Shown here: positions 1 to 13,473 of the stretch, one piece after another
How the letters are laid out: every line of letters starts with the position of its first letter
How positions within the stretch are numbered: the stretch's first letter is position 1
Assembly (NCBI RefSeq): GCF_029338175.1
Contig: NZ_CP119862.1
Coordinates: 4,558,839-4,622,838, forward strand
DNA length: 64,000 nt
Direction of reading: 5' to 3'
Source: Citrobacter enshiensis
GTDB lineage: Bacteria > Pseudomonadota > Gammaproteobacteria > Enterobacterales > Enterobacteriaceae
Notes under the pieces: generated by a model
What the model was told of the DNA's origin: nothing
What the model saw: the letters and a program-made list of their open reading frames with translations, nothing else
The model's database searches: none
Program-made: the position numbers and the translations under genes

Positions 1-1314
1 GCAGCCGTTGCCGGAGATCCACGCTTCGATGTACTGCACCGCCACGCGAATATTGGCGCGCATCCCCTCTTCAGTACGCTCACCTTCACAGGGCGCCAGC
101 AGTTGTTCTGCGGTAATCGGCGCATCGTCATCACGCGTGACGAACAGCTGGTTTTTATGCTCGCCGAGGATTTCATCGAACACCGCCATCGCGGTATCCG
201 CCAGGCCCGGGTGAGCAACCCAGGTGCCGTCGTGGCCGTTATTGGCTTCCAGCGATTTGTCCGCTTTTACCTTGTTGAGTACCTGATTATTGCGTGTGGC
301 ATCTTTGCTCGGAATGAATGCCGCCATGCCGCCCATCGCAAATGCGCCGCGCTTGTGACAGGTTTTGATCAGCAGACGTGAGTAAGCGCTGAGGAACGGT
401 TTGTCCATCGTCACCACCTGGCGGTCTGGCAGTACACGATCCGGGTGATTCTTCAACGTTTTGATATAGCTGAAAATGTAATCCCAGCGGCCGCAGTTGA
501 GACCGACAATATGGTCACGCAGCGCATGCAGGATTTCGTCCATCTGGAACACTGCCGGCAGCGTTTCAATCAATAACGTCGCTTTGATGGTGCCCCGCGC
601 CAGATTAAAACGATCTTCGGCATAGCTGAACACTTCACTCCACCACGCCGCTTCCTGCCAGGCCTGGGTTTTCGGCAGGTAGAAATAGGGACCGCTGCCT
701 TTTGCCAGCAACGCTTTGTAGTTGTGGAAGAAATAGAGGGCAAAATCAAACAGGCTGCCCGGGATCGCTTCACCGCGCCAGGTGACATGTTTTTCCGGTA
801 AATGCAGGCCGCGCACGCGGCAAATCAGTAACGCAGGATCGGGTTTGAGCTGGTAGATTTTTCCAGCTTCATTGGTGTAGCTAATGGTGCCATTGACCGC
901 GTCGCGCAGGTTAATTTGGCCATCAATGACTTTATTCCAGTCCGGCGCCAGGGAATCCTCAAAATCCGCCATGAAGACCTTCACGTTAGCATTCAGGGCG
1001 TTAATCACCATTTTGCGCTCAACAGGACCGGTAATTTCTACGCGCCGATCTTGTAAGTCCTCGGGAATCCCACGAATTTTCCAGTCACCATTACGAATGG
1101 AAGCCGTTTCCGAAATAAAATCAGGCAACTTACCATTGTCGATATCCTGCTGTTGCTGGATACGTGCGGCCAGCAGTTTATTACGCTTCGGCGTAAACCG
1201 CGTCACCAGTTCGGTCAGAAACTCCACCGCTTCTGCGGTCAAAACGTGCTTTTCTTGCTCACCATATGGCCGGGTAAACAGCAATTCGTCAGTTGTCGTT
1301 ACCTGTTGATTCAT
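1..1314 (-). CDS. aceB: malate synthase A, 3' end cut by window edge
   Basis: Malate synthase condenses glyoxylate with acetyl-CoA to malate in the cytoplasmic glyoxylate shunt, needed for growth on acetate or fatty acids. The frame is open from the ATG at 1314 to the window edge, giving 438 residues; the E. coli enzyme has about 533, so roughly the last 95 are outside. Family signature residues RDHIVGLNCGRWDYIF lie at about residues 266-281, and MADFEDSLAPDW at about 115-126. A strong GAGGAG ribosome binding site precedes the start. In relatives aceA and aceK follow, which would lie off the window. An IclR-type operator sits about 110 bases upstream. Identity is very secure; only the C-terminus is unseen. 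Confidence 0.97.
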   Translation of the reverse strand, partial: MNQQVTTTDELLFTRPYGEQEKHVLTAEAVEFLTELVTRFTPKRNKLLAARIQQQQDIDNGKLPDFISETASIRNGDWKIRGIPEDLQDRRVEITGPVERKMVINALNANVKVFMADFEDSLAPDWNKVIDGQINLRDAVNGTISYTNEAGKIYQLKPDPALLICRVRGLHLPEKHVTWRGEAIPGSLFDFALYFFHNYKALLAKGSGPYFYLPKTQAWQEAAWWSEVFSYAEDRFNLARGTIKATLLIETLPAVFQMDEILHALRDHIVGLNCGRWDYIFSYIKTLKNHPDRVLPDRQVVTMDKPFLSAYSRLLIKTCHKRGAFAMGGMAAFIPSKDATRNNQVLNKVKADKSLEANNGHDGTWVAHPGLADTAMAVFDEILGEHKNQLFVTRDDDAPITAEQLLAPCEGERTEEGMRANIRVAVQYIEAWISGNGC

Positions 1315-1421
1315 TGTGCAGCTCCTCGTCATGGATCCGAATACTTCCCCCAATGCGAACGAAGGATCGTTGTGTGGTTTTCGTTCAGCACAACTAAGAC
1401 TACTCAATTAAAAATCAAAAT

Positions 1422-1436
1422 CAAAAACAATTTCCA
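1422..1436 (-). promoter_or_regulatory. IclR operator of the aceB promoter
   Basis: On the minus strand the sequence reads TGGAAATTGTTTTTG, matching the left half of the IclR consensus TGGAAATNATTTCCA and the known E. coli aceB operator as I remember it. It lies about 110 bases upstream of the aceB start. IclR binding would repress the glyoxylate shunt in the absence of acetate. The site is seen; its function is inferred from conservation. Confidence 0.75.
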
Positions 1437-1512
1437 TTTTTAATTTAATTTATAATTAACCTATTGATAACAATAAAAATAAAATTCAATTACACTGTGA
1501 GGTGCATTTCGG

Positions 1513-1539
1513 AAATAAAAAAGGCACCCGAAGGTGCCT
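1513..1539 (-). terminator. intrinsic terminator of metA
   Basis: A 7-base-pair stem (AGGCACC with GGTGCCT) and a CGAA/TTCG loop is followed on the minus strand by a T-rich run. It lies about 45 bases past the metA stop codon and separates metA from aceB. Confidence 0.85.
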
Positions 1540-1583
1540 GATTCAACATGCTGAAACGCTTTAGGATCGTTAGCTGCAGAAGA

Positions 1584-2513
1584 TTAATCCAGTGTTGGAT
1601 TCATGTGACGCAGATCATATGGCGTGATCTGATAGACGTAATAGTTGAGCCAGTTGATGAACAACAAATTGCCATGGCTACGCCATGTTGCGCGTGGTCT
1701 GTTTTGTGGATCGTTTTTCGGGAAATAGTTGTACGGTACATCCGGGTTTAGTCCCGCCTCAACATCCCGAAAATATTCACTGCCCAGCGTATTCGCATCG
1801 TATTCCGGATGACCCGTCACAAAGGCAATGCGCTTATCTTTACTGGCAAACAGGTAAGCATCGCCATCCTCGGTTTCAGCCAGGATCTCGAGATCGGTAT
1901 AATCACGGATCAGTGCCGCCGGGAAATCCGCATAGCGTGAATGCGGGGCGAGAAACGAATCATCGAATCCGCGAGTCAGCAACGCATGAGGATGAAGAAT
2001 ATGGTGCTCATAAACACCAGAAAGTTTATCTGTGCGCGTCTGCTTCGGGATCCCGTAGAGGATATTCAGCGCGGCCTGTACTGCCCAACAGACAAACAAC
2101 GTCGAGGTGACGTGATCCTTCGCCCATTCCAGTACCTGCCTGATCTGCGGCCAATAAGCGACGTCATTAAATTCAACCAGACCCAGCGGCGCGCCAGTCA
2201 CAATCAGACCATCAAAGTTCTGATCGCGGATATCTTCAAAGTCACAGTAAAAGTTATTCAGATGTTCCGCTGGCGTATTACGCGACTCACGAGCATCAAT
2301 ACGCAGTAATTGAACATCAACCTGAAGCGGTGAGTTCGACAACAGACGCAGGAACTGGTTTTCCGTTTCAATCTTCTTCGGCATCAGGTTGAGAATAAGC
2401 ACCTTCAGAGGGCGAATTTCCTGACCGGAAGCGCGAGACGTCGTCATCACAAAGACGTTTTCCTCACGCAAGAAATTGACGGCGGGCAGCTCGTCCTGTA
2501 CGCGAATCGGCAT
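1584..2513 (-). CDS. metA: homoserine O-succinyltransferase
   Basis: MetA activates homoserine with succinyl-CoA, the first committed step of methionine synthesis, in the cytoplasm. The protein has 309 residues, the usual length. The catalytic cysteine is Cys142 in [10 protein letters not shown], and the His235/Glu237 pair lies in TGHPEYD; these are the known triad-like residues of the family. The start [10 protein letters not shown] matches the E. coli N-terminus. The gene is preceded by a row of MetJ boxes and followed by its own terminator, so it is probably monocistronic and repressed by MetJ with S-adenosylmethionine. In E. coli MetA is also a heat-labile, proteolysed enzyme; nothing unusual is seen here. 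Confidence 0.98.
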   Translation of the reverse strand: MPIRVQDELPAVNFLREENVFVMTTSRASGQEIRPLKVLILNLMPKKIETENQFLRLLSNSPLQVDVQLLRIDARESRNTPAEHLNNFYCDFEDIRDQNFDGLIVTGAPLGLVEFNDVAYWPQIRQVLEWAKDHVTSTLFVCWAVQAALNILYGIPKQTRTDKLSGVYEHHILHPHALLTRGFDDSFLAPHSRYADFPAALIRDYTDLEILAETEDGDAYLFASKDKRIAFVTGHPEYDANTLGSEYFRDVEAGLNPDVPYNYFPKNDPQNRPRATWRSHGNLLFINWLNYYVYQITPYDLRHMNPTLD

Positions 2514-2532
2514 AACCTGATAACCTCACTAC

Positions 2533-2564
2533 ATACGTTTAAACGTTTAGACATCCAGATAGCT
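2533..2564 (-). promoter_or_regulatory. MetJ operator (four tandem met boxes)
   Basis: Reading the minus strand, four contiguous 8-base units AGCTATCT, GGATGTCT, AAACGTTT and AAACGTAT resemble the met box AGACGTCT. They sit 20-51 bases upstream of the metA start. MetJ dimers with S-adenosylmethionine bind such arrays cooperatively; the arrangement is the same as upstream of E. coli metA. Confidence 0.8.
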
Positions 2565-2669
2565 GAAGATACCCAGGAATTGCACGGATGTCGAGCCTGC
2601 ATGCTAAAGGTGAGAAAGTTTCACGACGGTATCTACGATAAAATATAAGCATAAATAAAAGGAGAAGAT

Positions 2670-3113
2670 ATGGTTATTAGCATTCGCCGGTCGCGGCGTG
2701 ATGAAGGCGAGAAATTGATTGCCATCTGGTGTCGCTCAGTCGATGCCACACATGATTTCCTGTCAGCGGAATATCGCGTTGAACTGGAAGAGCTGGTCAG
2801 TTCGTTTTTACCGGAAGCACCATTATGGGTAGCCGTGACGGAACGGGATGAACCTGTAGGGTTTATGCTGCTCACCGGCGAACATATGGATGCGTTATTC
2901 GTCGATCCTGATGTTCGTGGTTGTGGCGTGGGGAAATGGCTGGTTGAGCATGCGCTGGCGCTGGCTCCCGGGTTAACGACCGACGTTAATGAGCAAAATG
3001 AACAAGCCGTTGGGTTCTATAAGAAGATGGGATTTACAGTGACGGGACGTTCAGAGGTTGATGATCTTGGAAAACCGTATCCGTTATTGAACCTGGCGTA
3101 TGCCGGAGAATAA
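2670..3113 (+). CDS. yjaB: GNAT-family N-acetyltransferase YjaB
   Basis: A 147-residue single-domain GNAT protein. The acetyl-CoA binding motif A is visible as DPDVRGCGVGKWLVEHA at about residues 78-94, followed by the typical NEQAVGFYKKMGF motif near 113-125. It matches E. coli YjaB along its length. The substrate is not established to my knowledge. It is transcribed divergently from metA, with an AGGAGA ribosome binding site just before the ATG. In E. coli yjaA lies beside it; no yjaA is present here. A REP-like element and the rRNA operon terminators follow. Confidence 0.93.
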   Translation: MVISIRRSRRDEGEKLIAIWCRSVDATHDFLSAEYRVELEELVSSFLPEAPLWVAVTERDEPVGFMLLTGEHMDALFVDPDVRGCGVGKWLVEHALALAPGLTTDVNEQNEQAVGFYKKMGFTVTGRSEVDDLGKPYPLLNLAYAGE

Positions 3114-3133
3114 GAAGTTTAGTACGGTTTGTA

Positions 3134-3211
3134 TTGCCGGATAGCGCTGCATCTGCGGTTCTCTGTAACCCACAGGCCGGATAAGGCGTGCAAACGACGC
3201 TATCCGGCATT
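3134..3211. repeat. REP/BIME element
   Basis: Two palindromic units with the REP core GCCGGATA / TATCCGGC: a half unit at 3134-3145 and a full imperfect palindrome at 3173-3210. The arrangement is typical of enterobacterial extragenic palindromes between 3' ends, here between yjaB and the rRNA terminators. Confidence 0.75.
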
Positions 3212-3230
3212 TTTCACAAACCGCAGACGC

Positions 3231-3260
3231 AAAAAAGCCCATCCGTCAGGATGGGCTTTT
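3231..3260 (-). terminator. rRNA operon terminator T2-like
   Basis: An inverted repeat AAAAGCCCATCC / GGATGGGCTTTT with a GTCA loop lies between yjaB and the rRNA operon. Flanking A and T runs make it able to work in both directions. Sequence and position resemble E. coli rrnB T2. Confidence 0.8.
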
Positions 3261-3283
3261 CACTTGTTTGATGCCTGGCAGTT
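3253..3283 (-). repeat. duplicated 5S rRNA 3'-end fragment between T1 and T2
   Basis: These 31 bases are identical to 46508-46538, which spans the terminator and the 3' end of 5S in the other rRNA operon. Here the copy is detached from the intact 5S by about 230 bases. A similar relic exists between T1 and T2 of E. coli rrnB and is thought to be the trace of a lost second 5S gene. The 3284-3470 stretch between this relic and T1 holds G/C-rich hairpins but no gene. Confidence 0.7.
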
Positions 3284-3470
3284 TATGGCGGGCGTCCTGC
3301 CCGCCACCCTCCGGGCCGTTGCTGCGCAACGTTCAAATCCGCTCCCGACTCCATAGTACTCGTATCATCCTGATACTCGCCCCTGCGGGGCCGCCGTAAA
3401 CGGCGTTCAAAATCGTTCCCGACGATTTTGTCCTGCTCCGGAGAGCTTTCACCGACAAACAACAGATAAA

Positions 3471-3500
3471 CAAAAGGCCCAGTCTTTCGACTGAGCCTTT
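3471..3500 (-). terminator. rRNA operon terminator T1
   Basis: Minus strand AAAGGCTCAGTC, a GAAA loop, then GACTGGGCCTTTT followed by GTTTATC. This is the classic rrnB T1 hairpin, immediately downstream of the 5S gene. Confidence 0.9.
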
Positions 3501-3511
3501 CGCTTTGATTG

Positions 3512-3635
3512 ATGTCTGGCAGTTCCCCTACTCCTCGCATGGGGAGACCCCACACACTACACATCGGCGCTACGGCGTTTCACTTCTGAGTTCGGCATGG
3601 GTCAGGTGGGACCACCGCGCTACAGCCGCCAGGCA
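3512..3635 (-). rRNA. 5S ribosomal RNA (purH-side operon)
   Basis: The sequence matches enterobacterial 5S rRNA from TGCCTGGCGG to the complementary 3' end. It measures 124 bases against 120 for the copy at 46526-46645. The excess comes from single- or few-base insertions and substitutions at invariant places (for example near 3530-3565), which look like consensus errors rather than a divergent gene. Last gene of the operon, followed by T1. Confidence 0.93.
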
Positions 3636-3729
3636 AAATTCTGTTCTATTAACCCGCTTTTCGCCGGTTAATCTTATCTGTATCAAGCTGAATCTGATGT
3701 CTCTTCGCCAAAAACACCTTTGGCGTTGT

Positions 3730-6688
<2,959 letters not shown>

Positions 6689-6905
6689 TCACAACCCGAA
6701 GGTGTTTCGTAAAACACATCGTGTTGCGAAAATTTGAGAGACTCGAACACACCGCTTATCTGTTCTTATTACGGAGAACAGACACAGTGTGTCGTTTCAA
6801 TTTTCAGCTTGATCCAGATTTTTAAAGAGCAAATATCTCAAACATGACTCGGAAGTCAGTTTTGAGATACTGAGGCAGGTGACTTTCACTCACGAACCCA
6901 GCAAG

Positions 6906-6983
6906 TGGCAGTCCCCTAGGGGATTCGAACCCCTGTTACCGCCGTGAAAGGGCGGTGTCCTGGGCCTCCTAGACGAAGGGGAC
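6906..6983 (-). tRNA. tRNA-Glu (TTC) in the 16S-23S spacer
   Basis: The minus strand folds as tRNA-Glu with anticodon TTC inside CCCTTTCACGG and an encoded CCA end. It covers 78 bases where 76 are expected; an extra base precedes the CCA end (near 6910) and an extra C lies in the D-arm region (near 6969). These would disrupt the cloverleaf and are most likely sequence errors. The spacer type (Glu alone) agrees with E. coli rrnE at this locus. Confidence 0.92.
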
Positions 6984-7070
6984 ACTTAAGTCTCACATCG
7001 CAAGACCGCCTTGCTATTTACTTTTCATCAGACAATCTGTGTGAGCACTACAAAGGCAGGTTCTTTAAGG

Positions 7071-8631
<1,561 letters not shown>

Positions 8632-8762
8632 AAGTTTGATGCTCAAAGAATTAAACTTCGTAATGAATTACGTATGTTCACTCTTGAGACTTGGTATTCA
8701 TTTTTCGTCTTGCGACGTTAAGAATCCGTATCTTCGAGTGCCCACACAGATTGTCTGATAAA

Positions 8763-8775
8763 TTGTTAAAGAGCA
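8763..8775 (-). promoter_or_regulatory. rrn leader boxA antitermination site
   Basis: Minus strand TGCTCTTTAACAA, the conserved leader boxA of enterobacterial rRNA operons, between P2 and 16S. It recruits the NusB/NusE antitermination complex. The same motif occurs at 51842-51854 in the second operon. Confidence 0.85.
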
Positions 8776-8813
8776 GTGCAACGCGGCTTTCGCTCACCGT
8801 TGCGAGGTGGCGT

Positions 8814-8952
8814 ATATTACGCTTTCCTCTTTCAGAGTCAACCCTGATTTTCAGGATTTTTCTCTTCAACCGAACCGGCTGTTTGTGTGAAGTTGATTCA
8901 CATCCGCCGTGTCGATGGAGGCGCATTATAGGGAGTTCTCTGGCGCCCGCAA
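8814..8952 (-). promoter_or_regulatory. tandem rRNA promoters P1 and P2
   Basis: P1 (distal) has -35 TTGCGG at 8947-8952 and -10 TATAAT at 8925-8930 with a 16-base spacer and GC-rich discriminator. P2 has -35 TTGACT at 8836-8841 and -10 TAATAT at 8814-8819, also with 16 bases. Sixteen-base spacers are typical of rrn promoters. The P1 -35 (TTGCGG) is the type I recall for E. coli rrnE. The region upstream to about 9120 is where FIS and UP elements would lie; I did not map individual sites. Confidence 0.88.
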
Positions 8953-9133
8953 CCCTTAAATGACAGAAAAATGACTGACTGCTGCATTCCACAGCAAAAC
9001 CCCGCCTTATACCCATTTACACACAGAGTTATCCACAAAAGACCCGATCATTTCTGCGATCTTCTTTCTATATGTACGATCTTCAGTGAGCGAAAGTGGG
9101 GTCAATATTGAAAAAGAAAAATTCGCGAGCGTT

Positions 9134-9155
9134 GCGCAAACGTTTTCGTTACAAT
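9134..9155 (+). promoter_or_regulatory. PurR operator and -10 of the purHD promoter
   Basis: GCGCAAACGTTTTCGT at 9134-9149 matches the PurR box (ACGCAAACGTTTTCGT). It is directly followed by a TACAAT -10 element at 9150-9155. PurR bound with hypoxanthine or guanine would cover the spacer and block initiation. The -35 is poor, as in the E. coli promoter. Confidence 0.85.
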
Positions 9156-9186
9156 GCCACCGCCAGACAAGGATGCCCCGTAAGGG

Positions 9187-9224
9187 GCGTTAGCTGAGTT
9201 TTTCACGAAAAATTCAGCTAACGC
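9187..9224 (+). repeat. long hairpin in the purH leader
   Basis: GCGTTAGCTGA pairs with TCAGCTAACGC (11 bp), and inside it TTTTTC pairs with GAAAAA. It lies between the purH promoter and the start codon, 33 bases before the ATG. It is not followed by a T run, so it is not an ordinary terminator. Role unknown. Confidence 0.6.
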
Positions 9225-9256
9225 TCTCTGTAATCGTCAAATCCAGGGGATTTACC

Positions 9257-10846
9257 ATGCAACAACGTCGTCCAGTCCGCCGCGCTCTGCTCAGTGTTTC
9301 TGACAAAGCCGGTATCGTCGAATTCGCCCAGGCACTTTCCGCACGCGATGTGGAGCTGCTGTCCACAGGCGGTACAGCCCGTCTGTTAGCAGAGAAAGGT
9401 CTGCCAGTGACCGAAGTTTCCGATTACACCGGTTTCCCGGAGATGATGGATGGACGTGTGAAGACCCTGCATCCAAAAGTCCACGGCGGCATTCTCGGTC
9501 GTCGCGGCCAGGACGACGGGATTATGGAACAGCACGGTATCGCCCCCATTGATATGGTGGTCGTTAACCTTTATCCGTTCGCTCAGACCGTTGCCCGTGA
9601 AGGCTGCTCACTGGAAGATGCGGTAGAGAATATTGATATCGGCGGCCCGACCATGGTGCGCTCCGCCGCCAAGAACCATAAAGATGTCGCCATCGTAGTA
9701 AAGAGCAGCGACTATGACGCCATTATTAAAGAGATGGATGCCAACGACGGTTCTCTTACCCTCGACACCCGTTTCGACCTCGCCATCAAAGCGTTTGAGC
9801 ACACCGCCGCCTATGACAGCATGATCGCCAACTACTTCGGCAGCATGGTTCCGGCCTACCATGGCGAAAGCAAAGAAGCCGCTGGTCGCTTCCCGCGCAC
9901 CCTGAACCTCAACTTCATTAAGAAGCAGGATATGCGTTATGGTGAAAACAGCCACCAGCAGGCGGCCTTCTATATAGAAGAGAATGTGAAAGAAGCCTCC
10001 GTTGCCACCGCAACCCAGGTTCAGGGGAAAGCCCTCTCTTATAACAACATCGCGGATACCGACGCAGCGCTGGAGTGTGTGAAAGAGTTCGCCGAACCCG
10101 CCTGTGTGATTGTGAAGCACGCCAACCCATGCGGCGTCGCCATCAGCAACTCTATCCTCGACGCTTACGATCGCGCATACAAAACCGACCCGACCTCCGC
10201 ATTCGGCGGCATTATCGCCTTTAACCGCGAGCTGGATGCAGAAACCGCGCAGGCCATTATCTCCCGTCAGTTTGTCGAAGTGATCATTGCGCCGTCCGCC
10301 AGCGAAGAAGCATTGAAAATCACCGCAGCCAAACAGAACGTGCGCGTACTGACCTGCGGCCAGTGGGCTGAGCGTGTTCCGGGCCTCGACTTCAAACGTG
10401 TGAACGGCGGTCTGTTGGTTCAGGATCGTGATCTGGGGATGGTCGGCGCGGAAGATCTGCACGTGGTCACCCAACGTCAGCCGACCGAACAGGAACTGCG
10501 TGACGCGCTGTTCTGCTGGAAAGTGGCGAAATTCGTGAAATCCAACGCCATCGTCTATGCCAAAGGCAATATGACTATCGGTATCGGCGCGGGCCAGATG
10601 AGTCGCGTTTACTCAGCGAAGATTGCAGGCATCAAAGCGGCCGACGAAGGTCTGGAAGTGAAAGGGTCATCGATGGCCTCTGATGCCTTCTTCCCGTTCC
10701 GCGACGGTATTGACGCTGCAGCCGCGGCTGGCGTGACCTGCGTCATTCAGCCTGGCGGTTCTATTCGTGATGATGAGGTGATTGCCGCCGCCAACGAGCA
10801 CGGTATTGCGATGCTCTTCACTGACATGCGCCACTTCCGCCATTAA
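9257..10846 (+). CDS. purH: bifunctional AICAR transformylase / IMP cyclohydrolase
   Basis: PurH performs the last two steps of IMP synthesis: formyl transfer from 10-formyl-THF to AICAR, then ring closure. The 529 residues equal the E. coli length. The N-terminal MGS-like cyclohydrolase domain covers about 1-200, with the [14 protein letters not shown] segment near 55-68. The C-terminal transformylase domain contains the catalytic Lys-His pair (Lys287-His288) in IVKHANPCG. The start is supported by AGGGGA eight bases upstream. purD begins 15 bases after the stop, so the two form an operon controlled by the PurR box at 9134. Confidence 0.99.
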   Translation: MQQRRPVRRALLSVSDKAGIVEFAQALSARDVELLSTGGTARLLAEKGLPVTEVSDYTGFPEMMDGRVKTLHPKVHGGILGRRGQDDGIMEQHGIAPIDMVVVNLYPFAQTVAREGCSLEDAVENIDIGGPTMVRSAAKNHKDVAIVVKSSDYDAIIKEMDANDGSLTLDTRFDLAIKAFEHTAAYDSMIANYFGSMVPAYHGESKEAAGRFPRTLNLNFIKKQDMRYGENSHQQAAFYIEENVKEASVATATQVQGKALSYNNIADTDAALECVKEFAEPACVIVKHANPCGVAISNSILDAYDRAYKTDPTSAFGGIIAFNRELDAETAQAIISRQFVEVIIAPSASEEALKITAAKQNVRVLTCGQWAERVPGLDFKRVNGGLLVQDRDLGMVGAEDLHVVTQRQPTEQELRDALFCWKVAKFVKSNAIVYAKGNMTIGIGAGQMSRVYSAKIAGIKAADEGLEVKGSSMASDAFFPFRDGIDAAAAAGVTCVIQPGGSIRDDEVIAAANEHGIAMLFTDMRHFRH

Positions 10847-10861
10847 TTCACGGAGCAGACG

Positions 10862-12151
10862 ATGAAAGTATTAGTGATTGGTAACGGCGGGCGCGAGCAT
10901 GCGCTGGCCTGGAAAGCGGCGCAGTCGCCGCAGGTTGAAACTGTCTTTGTGGCACCGGGCAACGCAGGTACGGCGCTGGAGCCAGCCCTGCAAAACGTCG
11001 CTATCGGCGTGACCGATATCCCGGCGCTGCTGAGCTTTGCCCAGAATGAGAAGATTGACCTGACCATCGTCGGTCCGGAAGCGCCGCTGGTCATTGGCGT
11101 GGTTGACGCGTTCCGTGCTGCGGGCCTGAAAATCTTCGGCCCAACCGAAGGCGCCGCACAGCTGGAAGGGTCGAAAGCGTTCACCAAGGATTTCCTGGCA
11201 CGCCATCAGATCCCAACGGCGGAATACCAGAACTTTACCGAGATTGAGCCAGCTCTGGCTTATCTACGTGAGAAAGGCGCGCCTATCGTCATCAAAGCTG
11301 ACGGTCTGGCGGCGGGTAAAGGCGTTATCGTCGCGATGACGCTGAGCGAGGCCGAAGCGGCCGTTCACGATATGCTGGCGGGTAACGCCTTTGGCGACGC
11401 GGGTCACCGCATTGTCATTGAGGAGTTCCTCGACGGTGAAGAAGCCAGCTTTATCGTGATGGTTGACGGCGAGCACGTGCTGCCGATGGCCACCAGCCAG
11501 GATCACAAACGCGTGGGTGATAAAGACACCGGGCCTAATACCGGTGGGATGGGCGCTTACTCCCCTGCCCCGGTGGTAACGGATGAAGTCCACCAGCGCA
11601 CCATGGAACGCATCATCTGGCCAACCGTGAAAGGCATGGCGGCGGAAGGCAACACCTACACCGGTTTCCTGTATGCTGGTCTGATGATCGATAAACAGGG
11701 CAATCCGAAGGTTATTGAGTTCAACTGCCGCTTTGGCGACCCGGAAACCCAGCCAATCATGCTGCGCATGAAGTCCGATCTGGTTGAGCTATGCCTGGCC
11801 GCCTGCGAAGGCAAGCTGGACGAGAAGACCTCCGAGTGGGACGAGCGTGCTTCTCTGGGCGTTGTCATGGCTGCGGGCGGTTATCCGGGCGACTACCGCA
11901 CGGGTGACGTGATCCACGGCCTGCCGCTGGAAGAAGTCGCGAACGGTAAGGTGTTCCACGCCGGGACTAAACTCGCCGATGACGATCGGGTACTGACCAG
12001 CGGTGGGCGCGTGCTGTGCGCCACTGCGCTGGGCCATACCGTCGCCGAAGCGCAGAAACGCGCTTACGCGCTGATGAATCATATCCACTGGGACGGCAGC
12101 TTCAGCCGTAACGATATCGGCTGGCGCGCCATCGAACGAGAGCAGAACTAG
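10862..12151 (+). CDS. purD: phosphoribosylamine-glycine ligase
   Basis: GAR synthetase, step two of de novo purine synthesis: ATP-dependent joining of glycine to phosphoribosylamine. It has 429 residues, the normal length, with the N-terminal GNGGREHALAWK motif and an ATP-grasp fold (GLAAGKGV near 148-155, NCRFGDPETQ near 288-297). It is the second gene of purHD. Its TAG stop shares the palindrome CTAG with the stop of the convergent zraR, so the two genes overlap by four bases and I see no terminator between them. Confidence 0.99.
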   Translation: MKVLVIGNGGREHALAWKAAQSPQVETVFVAPGNAGTALEPALQNVAIGVTDIPALLSFAQNEKIDLTIVGPEAPLVIGVVDAFRAAGLKIFGPTEGAAQLEGSKAFTKDFLARHQIPTAEYQNFTEIEPALAYLREKGAPIVIKADGLAAGKGVIVAMTLSEAEAAVHDMLAGNAFGDAGHRIVIEEFLDGEEASFIVMVDGEHVLPMATSQDHKRVGDKDTGPNTGGMGAYSPAPVVTDEVHQRTMERIIWPTVKGMAAEGNTYTGFLYAGLMIDKQGNPKVIEFNCRFGDPETQPIMLRMKSDLVELCLAACEGKLDEKTSEWDERASLGVVMAAGGYPGDYRTGDVIHGLPLEEVANGKVFHAGTKLADDDRVLTSGGRVLCATALGHTVAEAQKRAYALMNHIHWDGSFSRNDIGWRAIEREQN

Positions 12152-13473
12152 CGCGACAGTTTTGCCAGCAGCGTTTTGCGCGTAATCCCTAACTGACGGG
12201 CGGCTTCGGTTTTGTTGCCGCCCGTTTTCTCCAGCGCCGCCAGAATCACCTCTTTCTCAACATCCACCAGCGGTTGGATCTCGCGATCATCGTCGACATT
12301 CACCTGCGTCGTCGCAATGGCCAGCGGCAGTTCTCGCTCAGAGATGTATTCCCCCGTTAGCAAAACCACCGCGCGCTCAATGGCGTTTTCCAGTTCACGG
12401 ATATTCCCGGGCCAGTCATAGTGAATCAACAGATCCATCGCCTGCGGGGTAAATCCCTTCACCGCTTTACGGTTTCGCTCAGCAAATCGCCGACGAAAAT
12501 GTTCGGCCAGTAGTGGAATATCTTCCCGACGCTGGCGCAAAAGCGGCATCTCAATCGTCACCACATTCAGACGATAATAGAGATCCTGACGAAAACGCCC
12601 GGCACTGACTTCCGCCGCCAAATCACGGTGAGTCGCCGCAATCAGCCTGACATCAACAGAAATCGTCTGATTACTCCCGACCCGCTGCACCTCACGCTCC
12701 TGAATAACCCGCAGCAGACGAACCTGCATCATCGGCGAGATATCGCCAATTTCGTCGAGAAACAGCGTGCCGCCGTCGGCTTCCACAAAACGCCCTTCGC
12801 GCCGTTTATCTGCTCCTGTGAAGGCGCCTTTTTCATGCCCAAATAGCTCAGACTCCAGCAGCGACTCATTCAGCGCCGCGCAGTTAAGCGTTATCAATGG
12901 TTTTTCGCAGCGTGCACTGCTGGCATGGAGCGCCCTGACCACCAACTCTTTACCGGTTCCCGAGTCGCCATGAATCAATACCGTGGCATCGGAGGGCGCA
13001 ACCATCGCAATTTCAGTGAGCAAATGCTGCATCGCCGGGCTTTCGCCGATCATGCCGAACTGAGCGGCAGAGGCTGAAGGTGATTCAACGGCGATGTTTC
13101 GCGTATGTGCCAGCGCTTTCTCGATCGTGTCCTGTAAGCTGTCGAAATCCAGCGGTTTAATTAAGTAATCCAGCGCGCCTGCTTTAAGTGCTTCTACCGC
13201 AGTTTCTACGCTGGAGTAAGCCGTCATAATCAAAATGGGAATCGCCGGATTCAGCGCTTTGATCTCTTTGAGCGTTTCGATGCCGTCCATCTCTGCCATA
13301 CGCACATCGCATAACACCAGATCGAAAACATGTTCGCGTACCTGCGCTATGGCCTCGCGCCCACCGTAAGCCAGCGCCACGTCATAACCCCATCCACGAA
13401 GCAACGCCTGTAAAATCGTGCAATGGCTGATGTCGTCATCCACGACCAGAATATCGATTTTTACGCGTGTCAT
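12148..13473 (-). CDS. zraR: sigma-54-dependent response regulator ZraR
   Basis: NtrC-type regulator of 441 residues. Order of domains: receiver (about 5-120, phospho-acceptor Asp56 in LVLCDVRM), AAA+ sigma-54 activation domain (about 140-370, Walker A GDSGTGKE, the sigma-54 contact loop GAFTGA, Walker B-side DEIGD), and a C-terminal Fis-type helix-turn-helix (KTEAARQLGITRKTL). Activated by ZraS in response to high zinc or envelope stress, it drives zraP and its own operon. Its start overlaps the zraS stop by four bases (ATGA), showing translational coupling. Confidence 0.97.
   Translation of the reverse strand: MTRVKIDILVVDDDISHCTILQALLRGWGYDVALAYGGREAIAQVREHVFDLVLCDVRMAEMDGIETLKEIKALNPAIPILIMTAYSSVETAVEALKAGALDYLIKPLDFDSLQDTIEKALAHTRNIAVESPSASAAQFGMIGESPAMQHLLTEIAMVAPSDATVLIHGDSGTGKELVVRALHASSARCEKPLITLNCAALNESLLESELFGHEKGAFTGADKRREGRFVEADGGTLFLDEIGDISPMMQVRLLRVIQEREVQRVGSNQTISVDVRLIAATHRDLAAEVSAGRFRQDLYYRLNVVTIEMPLLRQRREDIPLLAEHFRRRFAERNRKAVKGFTPQAMDLLIHYDWPGNIRELENAIERAVVLLTGEYISERELPLAIATTQVNVDDDREIQPLVDVEKEVILAALEKTGGNKTEAARQLGITRKTLLAKLSR

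Noticed and set aside
9608..10474. 288-codon frame antisense to purH
   Set aside because: Shadow of a conserved enzyme gene in the opposite frame; composition follows purH codons.
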